The notes below the pieces were generated by a model that worked only from the letters and a program-made list of their open reading frames with translations, was not told the DNA's origin and did not search any database. 64,000 nt of DNA. Origin: Acidithiobacillus sp047421495 (GTDB lineage: Bacteria > Pseudomonadota > Gammaproteobacteria > Acidithiobacillales > Acidithiobacillaceae). Shown piece by piece: positions 9,413 through 18,632 of this stretch. Made by a program: the position numbers and the translations under genes. The stretch is taken from assembly GCF_047421495.1 (NCBI RefSeq), contig NZ_CP175559.1:2294001-2358000 (forward strand), read 5' to 3'. The stretch's first letter is position 1. Every line of letters begins with the position of its first letter.

Positions 9413-10060
9413 TCAACCAGCAAACTGCAGGATAGCCCAGAATTGCAGCGCCGTGCCCGCGATAACGCAAACATGCCAGATAGAATGAAAATATTTTCGC
9501 CGATCCAACAAAAAGAAAACAACCCCCACGGTATAAGCGGCACCGCCACCCAGTAATAGCCATAAAAACCAGCCGGGAGAGGCTCGATACAAGGGAAACA
9601 CCGCCAACACCGCCAACCAGCCCATCACTAAATACAGGGCTAGAGACAGAGAATAAAAGCGCTTCCCGGTCAGTACCAGCAATAAAATGCCTGCCAAGGC
9701 CAGCACCCATTCCGCCACCAGAAGAACCATTCCCCAAACATCATGCAAAACCATCAGGGTTACGGGTGTATAGGTTCCGGCAATCAACAGATAAATGGCC
9801 GAACGATCCACCCACTGAAAAAAAAGCTTGGCATGCCCCTGGGGCATCAGGTGGTATATAGTGGATGCCCCATATAAAAGCACAATGGTGATCACAAATA
9901 CCGAGATGCTGACAATGGCCAGAGCCTTGCTGTGCAGGGCTGCACCCACCAGCCAGAGAATAAATATCAGCAAAGCCCCTATGGCTCCGGCACCGTGCAG
10001 AAGTCCGTTAATCCATTCTTCGAGCCGAGTCTGATCTCTTTCTATTGATTGGTCCGACAA
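9413..10060 (-). CDS. hemolysin III / PAQR-family integral membrane protein
   Basis: A 215-residue protein with about seven hydrophobic membrane segments. It carries the family signatures: GLLHGAGAIGALL in the first segment, STIYHLMPQGHAKLFFQWVDRSAIYLLIAGTYTP in the middle, and HSIWHVCVIAGTALQF near the C-terminus. The conserved histidines and aspartate are those proposed to bind metal in PAQR/HlyIII proteins. It sits in the inner membrane; the physiological role in bacteria is unsettled (membrane homeostasis or hydrolase activity has been suggested). The start codon is TTG at 10060, with AGGTG just upstream; no better in-frame start is present. It stands alone between amiC and tRNA-Glu. Confidence 0.88.
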   Translation of the reverse strand: MSDQSIERDQTRLEEWINGLLHGAGAIGALLIFILWLVGAALHSKALAIVSISVFVITIVLLYGASTIYHLMPQGHAKLFFQWVDRSAIYLLIAGTYTPVTLMVLHDVWGMVLLVAEWVLALAGILLLVLTGKRFYSLSLALYLVMGWLAVLAVFPLYRASPGWFLWLLLGGGAAYTVGVVFFLLDRRKYFHSIWHVCVIAGTALQFWAILQFAG

Positions 10061-10128
10061 TGTACACCTGCTGTTCGGGAGCTTGTGCTGCTAGTTATAC
10101 CACTTGCCGGTGGAACAATCACCCGTAG

Positions 10129-11115
10129 TCAGACACCCATGATCGGAACACGCAAATGGGTTCCTGCTGGCTCTTCGCCATGGGCAAGGTTGTTGGCGAG
10201 GCGCAGCGCTTCCACACTGAGGCCATAAAGTCGCGCAACTTCCGTGAGGGTTTCATGCTGTCCCAAAACATGATTGGCCGAAGACCAGCAACTACCGGTT
10301 GGCGGTGCCTTGACAAAATGGGCTACGATGGCATCGTGCATACTCCGCGCCAGAATCTGCCTGAATTCTGGATCACGCAAACGCCGCTCTTCCTGCGGAT
10401 TGGAGATGAACGCGGTCTCCACCAACATGGAGGGGACATCAGGAGCGCGCAACACCACAAAATTGGCATGTTGCACCGCCGCATTATGCAAGCCCTCCAC
10501 CTCCGCAAGGCCACGAATCATCACATCCGCAGCAGCCGCCGCCGCATTCATGGCGGCCGTCTGGGTCATATTGATCAACACCTCATTGAGCATGGGATCC
10601 TGTCTACCTGCAGGCAACCTGGCCAATACAGGGTCTGCAGCATTTTGCGTTTTCGCCAGCCAGCGGGCAGCGGCATTGCTGGCGCCCTTCCCGGATAAAG
10701 CCCAGACCGTGGAGCCACGCACATCGGGATCAGGAAAAGCGTCGGCATGAATGGAAATAAACAAGTCGGCACGCCGCTGTAAACCTAGATGCATGCGCGA
10801 CAGCAGGGGAATATAGTGATCGCTCTGCCGGGTCATCAGCACCTGAATCCCTGGTGTCCTGCGCAGATGTTGCGCCAGAATGAGACCCACAGCGAGGACG
10901 ACATCCTTTTCCCGGGTACCGTGCACGCCCACAGCACCAGGATCATGGCCCCCATGACCGGGATCCAAACAAACCACGATGGGACGTTCAGGTGGAAAGA
11001 CGCGTGCAACCCTACCGGCATCCGCCATTTTCCAGGTTCCCAGCAGGGCTCCACCCAGAGCTAATTGCTGAAGAAATTGGCGTCGATTAGCGTAAGCACC
11101 AGATGAATCATGCAC
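10129..11115 (-). CDS. Tat-exported N-acetylmuramoyl-L-alanine amidase, AmiC type
   Basis: Cleaves the amide bond between MurNAc and L-alanine in peptidoglycan, usually during daughter-cell separation. The N-terminus has a twin-arginine signal (NRRQFLQQLALGGALLG), as in AmiA and AmiC. The Amidase_3 domain follows: zinc ligands in DPGHGG (about residue 53), GTREKD and SIHADA, and the catalytic glutamate in LVETAFISNP. The last 45 residues (HVLGQHETLTEVARLYGLSVEALRLAN) form a LysM cell-wall-binding motif at the C-terminus; no AMIN domain is present at the N-terminus, unlike E. coli AmiC. The start is GTG at 11115, with GGGGAG six bases before it. It seems monocistronic. Confidence 0.92.
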   Translation of the reverse strand: MHDSSGAYANRRQFLQQLALGGALLGTWKMADAGRVARVFPPERPIVVCLDPGHGGHDPGAVGVHGTREKDVVLAVGLILAQHLRRTPGIQVLMTRQSDHYIPLLSRMHLGLQRRADLFISIHADAFPDPDVRGSTVWALSGKGASNAAARWLAKTQNAADPVLARLPAGRQDPMLNEVLINMTQTAAMNAAAAAADVMIRGLAEVEGLHNAAVQHANFVVLRAPDVPSMLVETAFISNPQEERRLRDPEFRQILARSMHDAIVAHFVKAPPTGSCWSSANHVLGQHETLTEVARLYGLSVEALRLANNLAHGEEPAGTHLRVPIMGV

Positions 11116-11230
11116 AGCACGCTCCCCACCTATTTTGAAATCATCAGTTATTAGGGGTAATTTACTGTTTATTCAAAGGAAGTCAAGACAGGCGGCCGGG
11201 CGCATCCGGATTCTCTGTACAGATTCTGGA

Positions 11231-11665
11231 CTAGACTCCCTGAGCGCCGAGCCAGCGCTGAATATCTGCAGCACCCATGGCACCACTGACGCGCGCTTGT
11301 TCTTTGCCGTTTTTGAACAGCAACATGCTGGGTATGGAGCGGATCTGGAAACGAGCGCCCAAAGACTGTTCTTCTTCCGTATTCACCTTGGCAAACAGCA
11401 CACGGCCACGCAATGCGCGGGCGGCCTGTTCAAACTGGGGTGCCATACTTCGACAAGGACCACACCAGGGAGCCCAAAAATCCACCAGTACAGGCAGCTC
11501 ATTTTTCTGGGTGTAAGTGCTGAAGTGCGCAGCATCCAGGTTGACGGGATGGTCCGGAAAAATTTCGGCATGGCACTTGCCGCATTTGGCATTATCCCCC
11601 AAGCGTTCTCGAGGAACACGATTCAGCCCTCCACAAGAAGGACACACCACCATCAACGCTGTCAT
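11231..11665 (-). CDS. trxC: thioredoxin 2 with N-terminal zinc motif
   Basis: Cytoplasmic disulfide reductase. The first 40 residues carry two CxxC pairs (CPSCGG and CGKCH) forming the zinc-binding module that separates TrxC from TrxA. The thioredoxin domain has the active site FWAPWCGPCRSM and the cis-proline segment IRSIPSMLLF. The 144-residue length matches TrxC. GGAGGAG stands before the ATG. It lies 24 bases after the glutaredoxin gene and is the last member of the leftward regulator, efflux and sulfur-transfer module. That position suggests a job in reducing persulfides or disulfides made by its neighbours, which is my inference. Confidence 0.94.
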   Translation of the reverse strand: MTALMVVCPSCGGLNRVPRERLGDNAKCGKCHAEIFPDHPVNLDAAHFSTYTQKNELPVLVDFWAPWCGPCRSMAPQFEQAARALRGRVLFAKVNTEEEQSLGARFQIRSIPSMLLFKNGKEQARVSGAMGAADIQRWLGAQGV

Positions 11666-11689
11666 ATTCTCCTCCCATTTTCGCCCAAG

Positions 11690-11983
11690 TCACCGCTCTT
11701 GCAGCTCATCCCGAGGCGCAACCTGCAAAAGTGGATCCAGCGCCCCGCGATGATTCAAGACAGCCAGATCATCAGAACCGCCCACATGCTGACCATTGAT
11801 GAAAATCTGCGGTACCGTGCGCCGTCCGTGGGCACGCTCCTGCATTTCCCGGCGCAAGGCCGGGTTGTGATCCACCCGGATGATTTGCGGATTGACGCCC
11901 TTACTACGCAGCAAAGCTTCCGCCCGGTGACAGTAAGGACAGGTTCCCGTAACGTACATCAACACATTGGCAGCAATTTTCAT
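11690..11983 (-). CDS. grxC: glutaredoxin, GrxC type
   Basis: Small dithiol glutaredoxin of 97 residues with the active site VTGTCPYCHRAEALL near residue 12-25, the TVPQIFINGQHVGGSDDL segment (cis-proline and glutathione-binding GG) and normal length. I start it at 11983; its ATG overlaps the TGA of the rhodanese gene upstream (ATGA), so translation is probably coupled. An in-frame ATG ten codons earlier would lie inside the rhodanese gene and adds nothing conserved. Neighbours are rhodanese and thioredoxin 2, so glutathione or protein persulfides are plausible substrates in this sulfur-handling context. Confidence 0.93.
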   Translation of the reverse strand: MKIAANVLMYVTGTCPYCHRAEALLRSKGVNPQIIRVDHNPALRREMQERAHGRRTVPQIFINGQHVGGSDDLAVLNHRGALDPLLQVAPRDELQER

Positions 11984-12405
11984 TTTTCGACCGGTAAACC
12001 GGCACTCCGCCAAGCACTGATACCACCCTTGAGACTGTATATTTTATCAAAACCGGCCTTTTTCAGACTGGCTGCCGCCCGGGCCGAACGCATCCCACTG
12101 GCGCACTGACAAATAACATGATGACCGCGATGTTTCTCAAGATCTTTCATGTACTTGGACAAATCCCCGAGAGGTATGTGCCGTGCGCCGGGGAGATGCC
12201 CCTTCGCCCATTCATTTTGTTCACGCACATCAATCACCACGGCTTCTTCATGATTGATGAGCTGCACGGCGGTCTTGGGGTCCACCTCGCTGATGCCTGC
12301 CGCCTTACGCGTCAGGGGGCCTTTGAAAATCATGATAACCAAAGCCACTGCGGCCAGCAAAAGCGGCCATTGTGCCTGAACAAAAGTGAGAATTTTAGCT
12401 TCCAT
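11980..12405 (-). CDS. membrane-anchored single-domain rhodanese
   Basis: A sulfurtransferase domain behind one N-terminal membrane helix (WPLLLAAVALVIMIF, residues about 13-27). The rhodanese domain shows VIDVREQNEWAKGHLPGARHIPLGDL and the catalytic cysteine in CQCASGMRSARAA, near residue 101, where it would carry the persulfide. Length is 141 residues. It lies three bases after the DUF2892 gene, and its stop overlaps the glutaredoxin start. In E. coli YgaP, a rhodanese domain and two DUF2892-like membrane helices are one protein; here the two parts are separate adjacent genes. The helix suggests action at the inner face of the membrane. Confidence 0.92.
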   Translation of the reverse strand: MEAKILTFVQAQWPLLLAAVALVIMIFKGPLTRKAAGISEVDPKTAVQLINHEEAVVIDVREQNEWAKGHLPGARHIPLGDLSKYMKDLEKHRGHHVICQCASGMRSARAAASLKKAGFDKIYSLKGGISAWRSAGLPVEK

Positions 12406-12408
12406 GAC

Positions 12409-12630
12409 TTATCGCCCACAGGCTCCTGAACCGGGCACACCCAGTTTCAACAAGATACGCTCCAGAGGGCAGAAACAGGTAAAACCACTTTGCAGCAAGT
12501 TGAGTCCGACGAAAAGCGTAAATACCAGGATCCACTCACTGACAAATATGGGACTGGCCGGTGCGCCCAGTACCACACTCACCAGGACAAAAAGACCGGC
12601 GACCACCCTTACCCAACGTTCTGTATTCAT
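12409..12630 (-). CDS. DUF2892 (YgaP-type transmembrane) protein
   Basis: A 73-residue protein with two membrane helices (VRVVAGLFVLVSVVLGAP and WILVFTLFVGLNLLQSGF) followed by FCPLERILLKLG, the usual DUF2892 pattern MNTERxVRxxAGxxxL...NxLQSxFTxFCPxxxxL. The function of this domain is not established; it is often linked to rhodaneses and to sulfur oxidation genes. The start overlaps the end of the RND gene by four bases, and the rhodanese gene begins three bases after its stop. The conserved cysteines near the second helix could take part in sulfur relay, which is a guess. Confidence 0.9.
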   Translation of the reverse strand: MNTERWVRVVAGLFVLVSVVLGAPASPIFVSEWILVFTLFVGLNLLQSGFTCFCPLERILLKLGVPGSGACGR

Positions 12631-15600
12631 TTTTGTACAATCCTCTGCGTCTGCTCTTCAAGACGCCGCTGCCATAAAAAGTACAGCAGCGGAATCACCA
12701 CCAATGTTAGGAGTGTGGAGGCGAAGGTGCCAAAAATCAAGGAAACGGCCAGGCCGCCAAATACAGGGTCAGTGACCATGATGGCCGAGCCAAACATGAT
12801 GGCCAGTGCCGTCAGCAAAATCGGGCGAAAACGTACTGCCCCTGCCTGCAACACCGCTTCTTCAAGCCCAAAGCCCTGGCGGCGGTAATCAATGATAAAG
12901 TCAATCAACAACAGCGAGTTACGCACCACCACGCCGGCCAGGGCTATCACTCCGATCATTGAAGTGGCATTGAAAGGCGTATTGAGCAGCCAGTGACCGG
13001 GAAAAACGCCAATCAAGGTCATGGGAATCGCACCCATGACAATCACCGGCATCATGAAAGACTGGTAGTAGGCCACCAGCATCAGATAAATAAACACCAG
13101 AGCCACAATAAAAGCGGTACCCAAATCACGGAACACATCCAGAGTCAGACGCATATCCCCCCCCCAGAGAATCTGGTAATGGGTAATATCGTCGGGTTGA
13201 GCGGGAGTAAAACCCAGATTACCAGTGCTCAGATGGACACCATCCAGATGCTGACCATCCAGCCAGTGATTCAGGGTCAGGACGGCATAAACCGGGCTCG
13301 AACCAATCAGATCTCCGGTCACATACACCACTGGATGTTGGTCCCGGTCATCAATCGGTTTCGCCAGAGTGGTTTTCTGGATTTGTACGATACTCGACAG
13401 GGCCACCTGTTGACCCTGGCTGTTGCGGATATGGAGATCCAGAATCTGCTGCCGCCAGGCGCGGTCCTGGGGAGGAACCCGCAGGATAATATCTACCGGT
13501 TCCCGGGCGGAAGGATCGTGCAGGGCACCCAGTTTGGTACCCGCAATGTAATCATGCACCAGTTCGGCGACTTGTGCCGGGACTACGCCGGCAAGCATGG
13601 CCTTTTGCCGGTCCACATGAATCCGGTACTCGGGAACGGTAGCCGTTACCGAGTCATCCACATTGATCATATCGTAAACCTTGCGGAAACGTTGCTCTAC
13701 CGTCCCGGCCAATTCCCGCAGCTTCTGGTAATTCGGACCATAGAGCTCGGCGACGACCTGGGCGCGCACCGGGGGTCCTGGCGGAACCTCAAAAATCTTG
13801 ATGACGGTTCCCGGAAAACGACTGCGCACGACCCGCAAGGCCTTATACACTTCCACAGCCACCGTATGGGACATGGGGCGTTCATCACGGGGGACCAGAT
13901 TGATCTGGATCTGGGCGTAATTACTGCCTTCACGCATCATGTCACCACGCACCAGTCCGGCAAAATCCACCGGCGCGGATCGCCCCAGATAGGTCTGGAA
14001 GTTTTCAATATAGCGATTGTGACTGAGGACATTGCCCACGGCTTCCGTCACCTGCCCCGTGGTATCCAGTGCGGTGCCCGCGGGGGTGTCCACCTGAATC
14101 ATGAAATCACTGACATTGCCTTCGGGAAGCATTTTCAGGTTCACGCCCAGAGCGCTGAGAGGGCCGTTCATTCCCTGAGGACGGACAAATTGCCACAAGG
14201 GCATCAACATGGCCAACACCAGCAACACCACCACAATCAGGAAGAATATGTTGCGCCGTCTGGAGGACTTGAGCAGTGGCGTCACCACACGCAAGTAACC
14301 TCTTTGCAAGGCATCCGGGGAGGATTGGGGAACGTCCTCATGCTCCCGGGCATGCCCGGCCGAGGCATGGGCATCAGCGGCTCTCGCCGCTTTTTTGCGC
14401 AGAAAACGATAGGCACCCCAGGGCACCACCGTATAGGCCAGAAGTACCGAGGCGATCATGGCGATGGGCACAAAGATCGGGATCGGCAACATGAAAGGCC
14501 CCATCATGCCGGTCACAAAAGCCATCGGCACGAAGGCCAGAATGACCGCCAGGGTCGCAATGTTGGTGGGATTGCCGATTTCATTGGTCGCACGAATCAC
14601 GCAGCGGGCAAAGTCATCCCTGGCACAACCATGCAAATGGCGGTGGATGTTTTCAATCACCACAATGCCACCATCCACCAGCAGGCCCAGGGATAAAATC
14701 AGGGCGAAAAGAGTAATGCGATTGATGGTCTGCCCAAGCAACCAGCCAATTCCCAACACCACTCCCAAAGTCAGGGGCACGGTCAAGATAACGATGCCCG
14801 CTTCCCGCCAGCCCAGGAAAATCAGCAGAATGATGGCTACTACCCCGATAGCGATACTGAGATGCTCAAACAAGGTACTCACGGCATCATCGGCACGGGC
14901 ACCATAGTCTCGGGTTATGGACACATGGACTCCCTGAGGCAGGGCTTCCCGCTCCAGACGTCCCAGCTTGTCCTTGATGGCATCCGCTACCGTGACCGCA
15001 TTGGTACCTGGACGTTTGGCCAGGGCAATGGTCACTGCCGACATGTTTGTTCCAGCCGGTAGGTGCATCCGGTTAGCTGGCCCTGCGGTAGTAAAGACAG
15101 CCGTATTGCTTTCTGCCGGGCCTTCCTCGATGCGAGCCACATTTTTCAGGAAAATGGGTTGGCCATCATGACTGCCGATGATCACATTGCCGACGCTTTG
15201 TGCAGAGCCCACCGCGCCATTGATCCGCAGGGGAATCTCATGATTGTCGTTCACCAGATTGCCGCCGGGGAGAATGACATTGTTCCCTTGGAGAGCCTGC
15301 TGGATATTTTTCAGACTGAGGCCGGCACTGGCGAGCTTGGATGGATTGAGCCATACATTGACTGCCTGCCTAGCTCCTCCGATCAGGGTGGCATTGGCGA
15401 CGTCCGGTACATTCTGCAACTGATCCATCAGCCGAATACCTATCTGCCGCAGAACCAAAGGGGTCAGATGCGATGCACTCAAGGTCACCGTCATGATGGG
15501 TACGTCATTGATCCCTATGGACTTGACCAGAGGTTGCTCGGTACCTGGCGGCATTTTGTCCATATTGCGGCTGAGCTGGTTATACAACTCCAGCAGGCTT

Positions 15601-15938
15601 TTTTCTTCATTGGCCCCCACCTGGAATTCCACAGTGACAATGCCCATGTCATTCACAGAGTAGCCAAAAGTATGATGCACCCCAGGCAGGGAAGCCATCA
15701 GAGCTTCCAGAGGACGGATGACCAGATTGTGGATTTCCTCACTGTTGGAGCCGGGACGCATGACAAAGATTTCCGCCGCCGGAACCACAATTTCGGGGTT
15801 ATACAGCCGGGGAGTCACCATCACCGCCAAAAGCCCGAAAAGGGCAATGGCAATCATGATGAGTACCGTAATTTTGGATTGATAGAAAGACTGGGCCAGA
15901 CGGCCAGCCAGATTCATCTTTTGCGGCTGATCAGCCAT
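12627..15938 (-). CDS. RND efflux pump, inner-membrane permease subunit
   Basis: Proton-driven inner-membrane exporter of the AcrB/HAE type, about 1103 residues, with the duplicated layout of one helix, a large periplasmic loop and further helices in each half. Characteristic segments are PGVHHTFGYSVNDMGIVTVEF, LIFLGWREAGIVILTVPLTL, GLLVDGGIVVIENIHRHL and the C-terminal RFRPILLTALAIMFGSAIM. In the fourth helix AcrB has two adjacent proton-relay aspartates; here the second is glycine (VDGG), so proton coupling may be organised as in other RND subfamilies. I start it at 15938; two earlier ATGs (15968, 15953) lie further inside the adaptor gene. It overlaps the adaptor gene and the DUF2892 gene. 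The exported compound is unknown. Confidence 0.93.
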   Translation of the reverse strand: MADQPQKMNLAGRLAQSFYQSKITVLIMIAIALFGLLAVMVTPRLYNPEIVVPAAEIFVMRPGSNSEEIHNLVIRPLEALMASLPGVHHTFGYSVNDMGIVTVEFQVGANEEKSLLELYNQLSRNMDKMPPGTEQPLVKSIGINDVPIMTVTLSASHLTPLVLRQIGIRLMDQLQNVPDVANATLIGGARQAVNVWLNPSKLASAGLSLKNIQQALQGNNVILPGGNLVNDNHEIPLRINGAVGSAQSVGNVIIGSHDGQPIFLKNVARIEEGPAESNTAVFTTAGPANRMHLPAGTNMSAVTIALAKRPGTNAVTVADAIKDKLGRLEREALPQGVHVSITRDYGARADDAVSTLFEHLSIAIGVVAIILLIFLGWREAGIVILTVPLTLGVVLGIGWLLGQTINRITLFALILSLGLLVDGGIVVIENIHRHLHGCARDDFARCVIRATNEIGNPTNIATLAVILAFVPMAFVTGMMGPFMLPIPIFVPIAMIASVLLAYTVVPWGAYRFLRKKAARAADAHASAGHAREHEDVPQSSPDALQRGYLRVVTPLLKSSRRRNIFFLIVVVLLVLAMLMPLWQFVRPQGMNGPLSALGVNLKMLPEGNVSDFMIQVDTPAGTALDTTGQVTEAVGNVLSHNRYIENFQTYLGRSAPVDFAGLVRGDMMREGSNYAQIQINLVPRDERPMSHTVAVEVYKALRVVRSRFPGTVIKIFEVPPGPPVRAQVVAELYGPNYQKLRELAGTVEQRFRKVYDMINVDDSVTATVPEYRIHVDRQKAMLAGVVPAQVAELVHDYIAGTKLGALHDPSAREPVDIILRVPPQDRAWRQQILDLHIRNSQGQQVALSSIVQIQKTTLAKPIDDRDQHPVVYVTGDLIGSSPVYAVLTLNHWLDGQHLDGVHLSTGNLGFTPAQPDDITHYQILWGGDMRLTLDVFRDLGTAFIVALVFIYLMLVAYYQSFMMPVIVMGAIPMTLIGVFPGHWLLNTPFNATSMIGVIALAGVVVRNSLLLIDFIIDYRRQGFGLEEAVLQAGAVRFRPILLTALAIMFGSAIMVTDPVFGGLAVSLIFGTFASTLLTLVVIPLLYFLWQRRLEEQTQRIVQK

Positions 15939-17010
15939 GGGCTGCCCCGGCATTGATCTGATCGCCATTATTCACTGCGGCAAGATTGCCGGTCACCACT
16001 CTTTCACCCGCGCTCAAGCCGGAAAGGATTTCCACACCATGCGGTGTTTCCGGGCCCCTGCGTACCATGCGGTAGTGGGCAATACCGTGGGCATCCACCA
16101 CGAAAACCCCCGGGATTCCGGCGCGATCCTGCAAGGCGCTGGCCGGAACCGTAATCACCTGACGAGCCGCCAGCGGCGCCTCGACCGTCACATAATTCCC
16201 TGCGTGCAGATGACTGTCTGCGGGCAAACTCAGCTTGACGGTGTGGGCATGGGTCATGGCATCCGCTGCACTCACCAAATCCAGTACCGTTGTGGGTATC
16301 CGTCGCCCCTCAGCCACCACATCCACGGTCTGGCCCATTTTTAGGCTTCGGAATAAGGCACTTCCTGCAGCAAAACGCACTTCCAGCCGGCTGGTATTGG
16401 CAAGGGTCAGCACGGGTTGTCCCGGCGAGGCCATATCCCCATTTTGCGCTTGTTTGTTGATGATGATCCCGGAAAAAGGCGCGGTCACCTGGGCATAACG
16501 CATCTGGGCTTGGGCACTGGCAATACCTGCACGGGCAGCAGCAGCACGCGCCTGTGCCATGGCGTAAGCGGATTTCACCTGATCCCACTGTTTTTCAGGA
16601 ATCGCCTGCTGGGCGTAGAGCGCCTTGAAACGCTCATAATTGGAACGGGCATCGCTGAGACTGGATTGGGCTTCGGTCAGACCAGCCTGGGCCTGTTGCA
16701 CCTGAGCCTGCACAACAGTCGGGTCCACCTCAAAGAGCAGTTGGCCGGCCTTGACCGCCTGCCCTTCGCGCAGGTCCAGATGGCGAATATAACCACTGAG
16801 TCGGGAACTGATCTGCACCTGGTGGGCAGCAATCACCGTACCGGGAATCTGGCTGTAGGCCGCCATATTCTTCCCGCCAATCTGCATGACCGGGGCATTC
16901 ACGCGGTGATGTATGGCCGGGGTCTCGGGGGGAGATTTGCTGCAAGCAGCCAGACCGGCACTGGTCAGCACCATTATCGACACCAGTGCGGTGCGCTTCC
17001 AGATCATCAT
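15931..17010 (-). CDS. RND efflux pump, periplasmic adaptor lipoprotein
   Basis: Membrane-fusion protein linking the permease to the outer-membrane channel. It starts with a lipoprotein signal (VSIMVLTSAGLAACSKSPPE, lipobox LAAC near residue 23). A lipoyl/biotinyl half-motif follows, then a coiled-coil hairpin rich in Q and A (VQAQVQQAQAGLTEAQSSLSDARSNYERF, residues about 95-150), the second half-motif (APFSGIIINKQAQNGD) and the beta-barrel region. Length is 359 residues. The ATG overlaps the TolC-like gene stop (ATGA) and its own end overlaps the permease, giving a fully coupled tripartite pump operon. Confidence 0.93.
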   Translation of the reverse strand: MMIWKRTALVSIMVLTSAGLAACSKSPPETPAIHHRVNAPVMQIGGKNMAAYSQIPGTVIAAHQVQISSRLSGYIRHLDLREGQAVKAGQLLFEVDPTVVQAQVQQAQAGLTEAQSSLSDARSNYERFKALYAQQAIPEKQWDQVKSAYAMAQARAAAARAGIASAQAQMRYAQVTAPFSGIIINKQAQNGDMASPGQPVLTLANTSRLEVRFAAGSALFRSLKMGQTVDVVAEGRRIPTTVLDLVSAADAMTHAHTVKLSLPADSHLHAGNYVTVEAPLAARQVITVPASALQDRAGIPGVFVVDAHGIAHYRMVRRGPETPHGVEILSGLSAGERVVTGNLAAVNNGDQINAGAAHG

Positions 17011-18437
17011 TGTTTCACTCCTTCCACGACGGACACCGGGGCCACGTCGACGATTTCTTGCGGATTCAGTTTGCCCATGGCCAGCAGCAACGCGCCGCGC
17101 TGGACGGCTTCAGCATAATAGGCCGAAACCAGTTCAGCCCGGGATTGATCCAGTTCAGCCTGGCCATGTAATAGTCCGGTAATGGTTTCGATCCCATTTT
17201 CATATCGCAGGCGCACCAGACGTTGCGACTCTTCCATTTGCCGCACCGCCAGCTGACGCATTTTGACGCGCAATGCTGCCTCCCGGGCGCTGCGCCAGGC
17301 TTCCGCCACCTGCAAACGCAATTTATCCTGGGCTTCCTGCAAAGTAGCCATCACCTGTTCGCGTTCGGCCTGGGCCCGGTCCATACCGCCGCCCCGAGCA
17401 AAATCCAGTACATTCCAGGTCACTTCACCACCTATGGTATAGGAGGGCGCCGCATTCCCCAGAGATCTGCCATTCCATTCCTGATTGGCCATGGCATTTA
17501 CATGGGGCAAATAAGCAGCCCGGGCCACCTGGATACCATCCTGAGCGGCTTTCAGCTTGTGCTGCAGGGCGAGAATTCCGGCGTTGTCGGTGAGGGCCTC
17601 GCGCTGCAAATCCGTCAGAGGATTATCCGGCAATACGGGTTGCGCGGGCTTTCCTACGGAAAGGGTCTCACCTTCTGGCCAACCAATCAAAATGGACAGG
17701 TTTTCCAAGGCATTGGCGTGATCATTTTCGGCAGCCTGAAGGCCTAGCTGGGTTTTTTCCAGATTCACTTTGGCCGCCAACCAGTCACTTTTGACCAGCA
17801 CCCCCTTATCGAGGAGCAGCTTGCTGGTTTTCACATAGGATTCCGCGGCCTTTTCCGCTTTTTTGGCCACCTCAATGGCACTATCAGCGGCAATGACACT
17901 GTCGTAAGCCTGGAGAACGGCAAAAGTCAGTTTTTGGCGGGCCAGGATATTACCGCTTTGGGCGGCTTCCAACATGGCATGGGCCTGACTCAGGCGCCCC
18001 CAGATTTCGCCCCCATTCCAGATGGGGATTTCCAACTGCAGTTTGGTGCCGTAATTGTGATAGCTACCCGGATGATCGAGACCAGCAGGCGCCAGATTCA
18101 GACTGTTGGGGTTACTGGGGTTGAACTGGCTGGCCCCAAAATCGTTGAAGGTAGCCTGGCGCTGAGACAACTTCATGCCAAAAACCGTCAGGGCATTATT
18201 GGACTGGATGGCAGAAAAGGAAGCTTTCAACTTCGGCAGCAAATGGCCCCGCGCCTCAGACACGGCACCTTTCGCTTCCGCTTGCCGCGCCTTGGCAGCG
18301 AGAATCCGCGGATTCTGCTTGAGGGCCAAAGTCACACACTGGTTAAAATCCAGGGCCATTGCGGGTGCAGCCATCAGTGATCCCACAAAGGCTGTCGTCA
18401 GAAGCACCAGGATTTTTTTACAGGGACCCTCAAACAT
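17007..18437 (-). CDS. TolC-family outer-membrane efflux channel
   Basis: A 476-residue outer-membrane factor with an N-terminal signal peptide (KKILVLLTTAFVGSLMAAPAMA) and the two repeated halves of the TolC fold: LDFNQCVTLALKQNPRILAAKARQAEAKG at the start, and a second half around DNAGILALQHKLKAAQDGIQVARAAYLPHVN. Long amphipathic helices carry the periplasmic tunnel. GGAG stands seven bases before the ATG. It is the first gene after the regulator, separated from it by 195 AT-rich bases, and is coupled to the adaptor gene. The order OMF-MFP-RND is typical of HAE/HME-type systems. Confidence 0.92.
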   Translation of the reverse strand: MFEGPCKKILVLLTTAFVGSLMAAPAMALDFNQCVTLALKQNPRILAAKARQAEAKGAVSEARGHLLPKLKASFSAIQSNNALTVFGMKLSQRQATFNDFGASQFNPSNPNSLNLAPAGLDHPGSYHNYGTKLQLEIPIWNGGEIWGRLSQAHAMLEAAQSGNILARQKLTFAVLQAYDSVIAADSAIEVAKKAEKAAESYVKTSKLLLDKGVLVKSDWLAAKVNLEKTQLGLQAAENDHANALENLSILIGWPEGETLSVGKPAQPVLPDNPLTDLQREALTDNAGILALQHKLKAAQDGIQVARAAYLPHVNAMANQEWNGRSLGNAAPSYTIGGEVTWNVLDFARGGGMDRAQAEREQVMATLQEAQDKLRLQVAEAWRSAREAALRVKMRQLAVRQMEESQRLVRLRYENGIETITGLLHGQAELDQSRAELVSAYYAEAVQRGALLLAMGKLNPQEIVDVAPVSVVEGVKQ

Positions 18438-18632
18438 ACTTTATCTCCGCCACCCAAAGCCACATCCATTCTGTTCAGGAAAACAGTGTACATGGTTTTC
18501 CATAGGCGTCCTGCAATGCAGAAAGCGCAGGGAACGAAGCATATCAGAATATAAGCATATACCACAATATACATCTATCTGGCAGATGCTGATCCCCATC
18601 CTCCCGCCTTATGCCCAGTACTCAGCGATATT
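18438..18632 (-). promoter_or_regulatory. probable promoter/operator region of the efflux and sulfur-transfer operon
   Basis: These 195 bases separate the regulator gene from the TolC-like gene. The core at 18536-18585 is much more AT-rich than its surroundings and contains GCATAT twice, eleven bases apart, with ATATAAGCATAT between mirrored ATAT arms. This resembles a site for a dimeric winged-helix repressor, but I have no consensus to score it against. No strong terminator lies after the regulator gene, so read-through from its own promoter is also possible. Confidence 0.4.

Noticed and set aside
12993..14696. 567-codon frame antisense to the RND permease, rich in His and Gln
   Set aside because: Low-complexity shadow of a clear RND gene.
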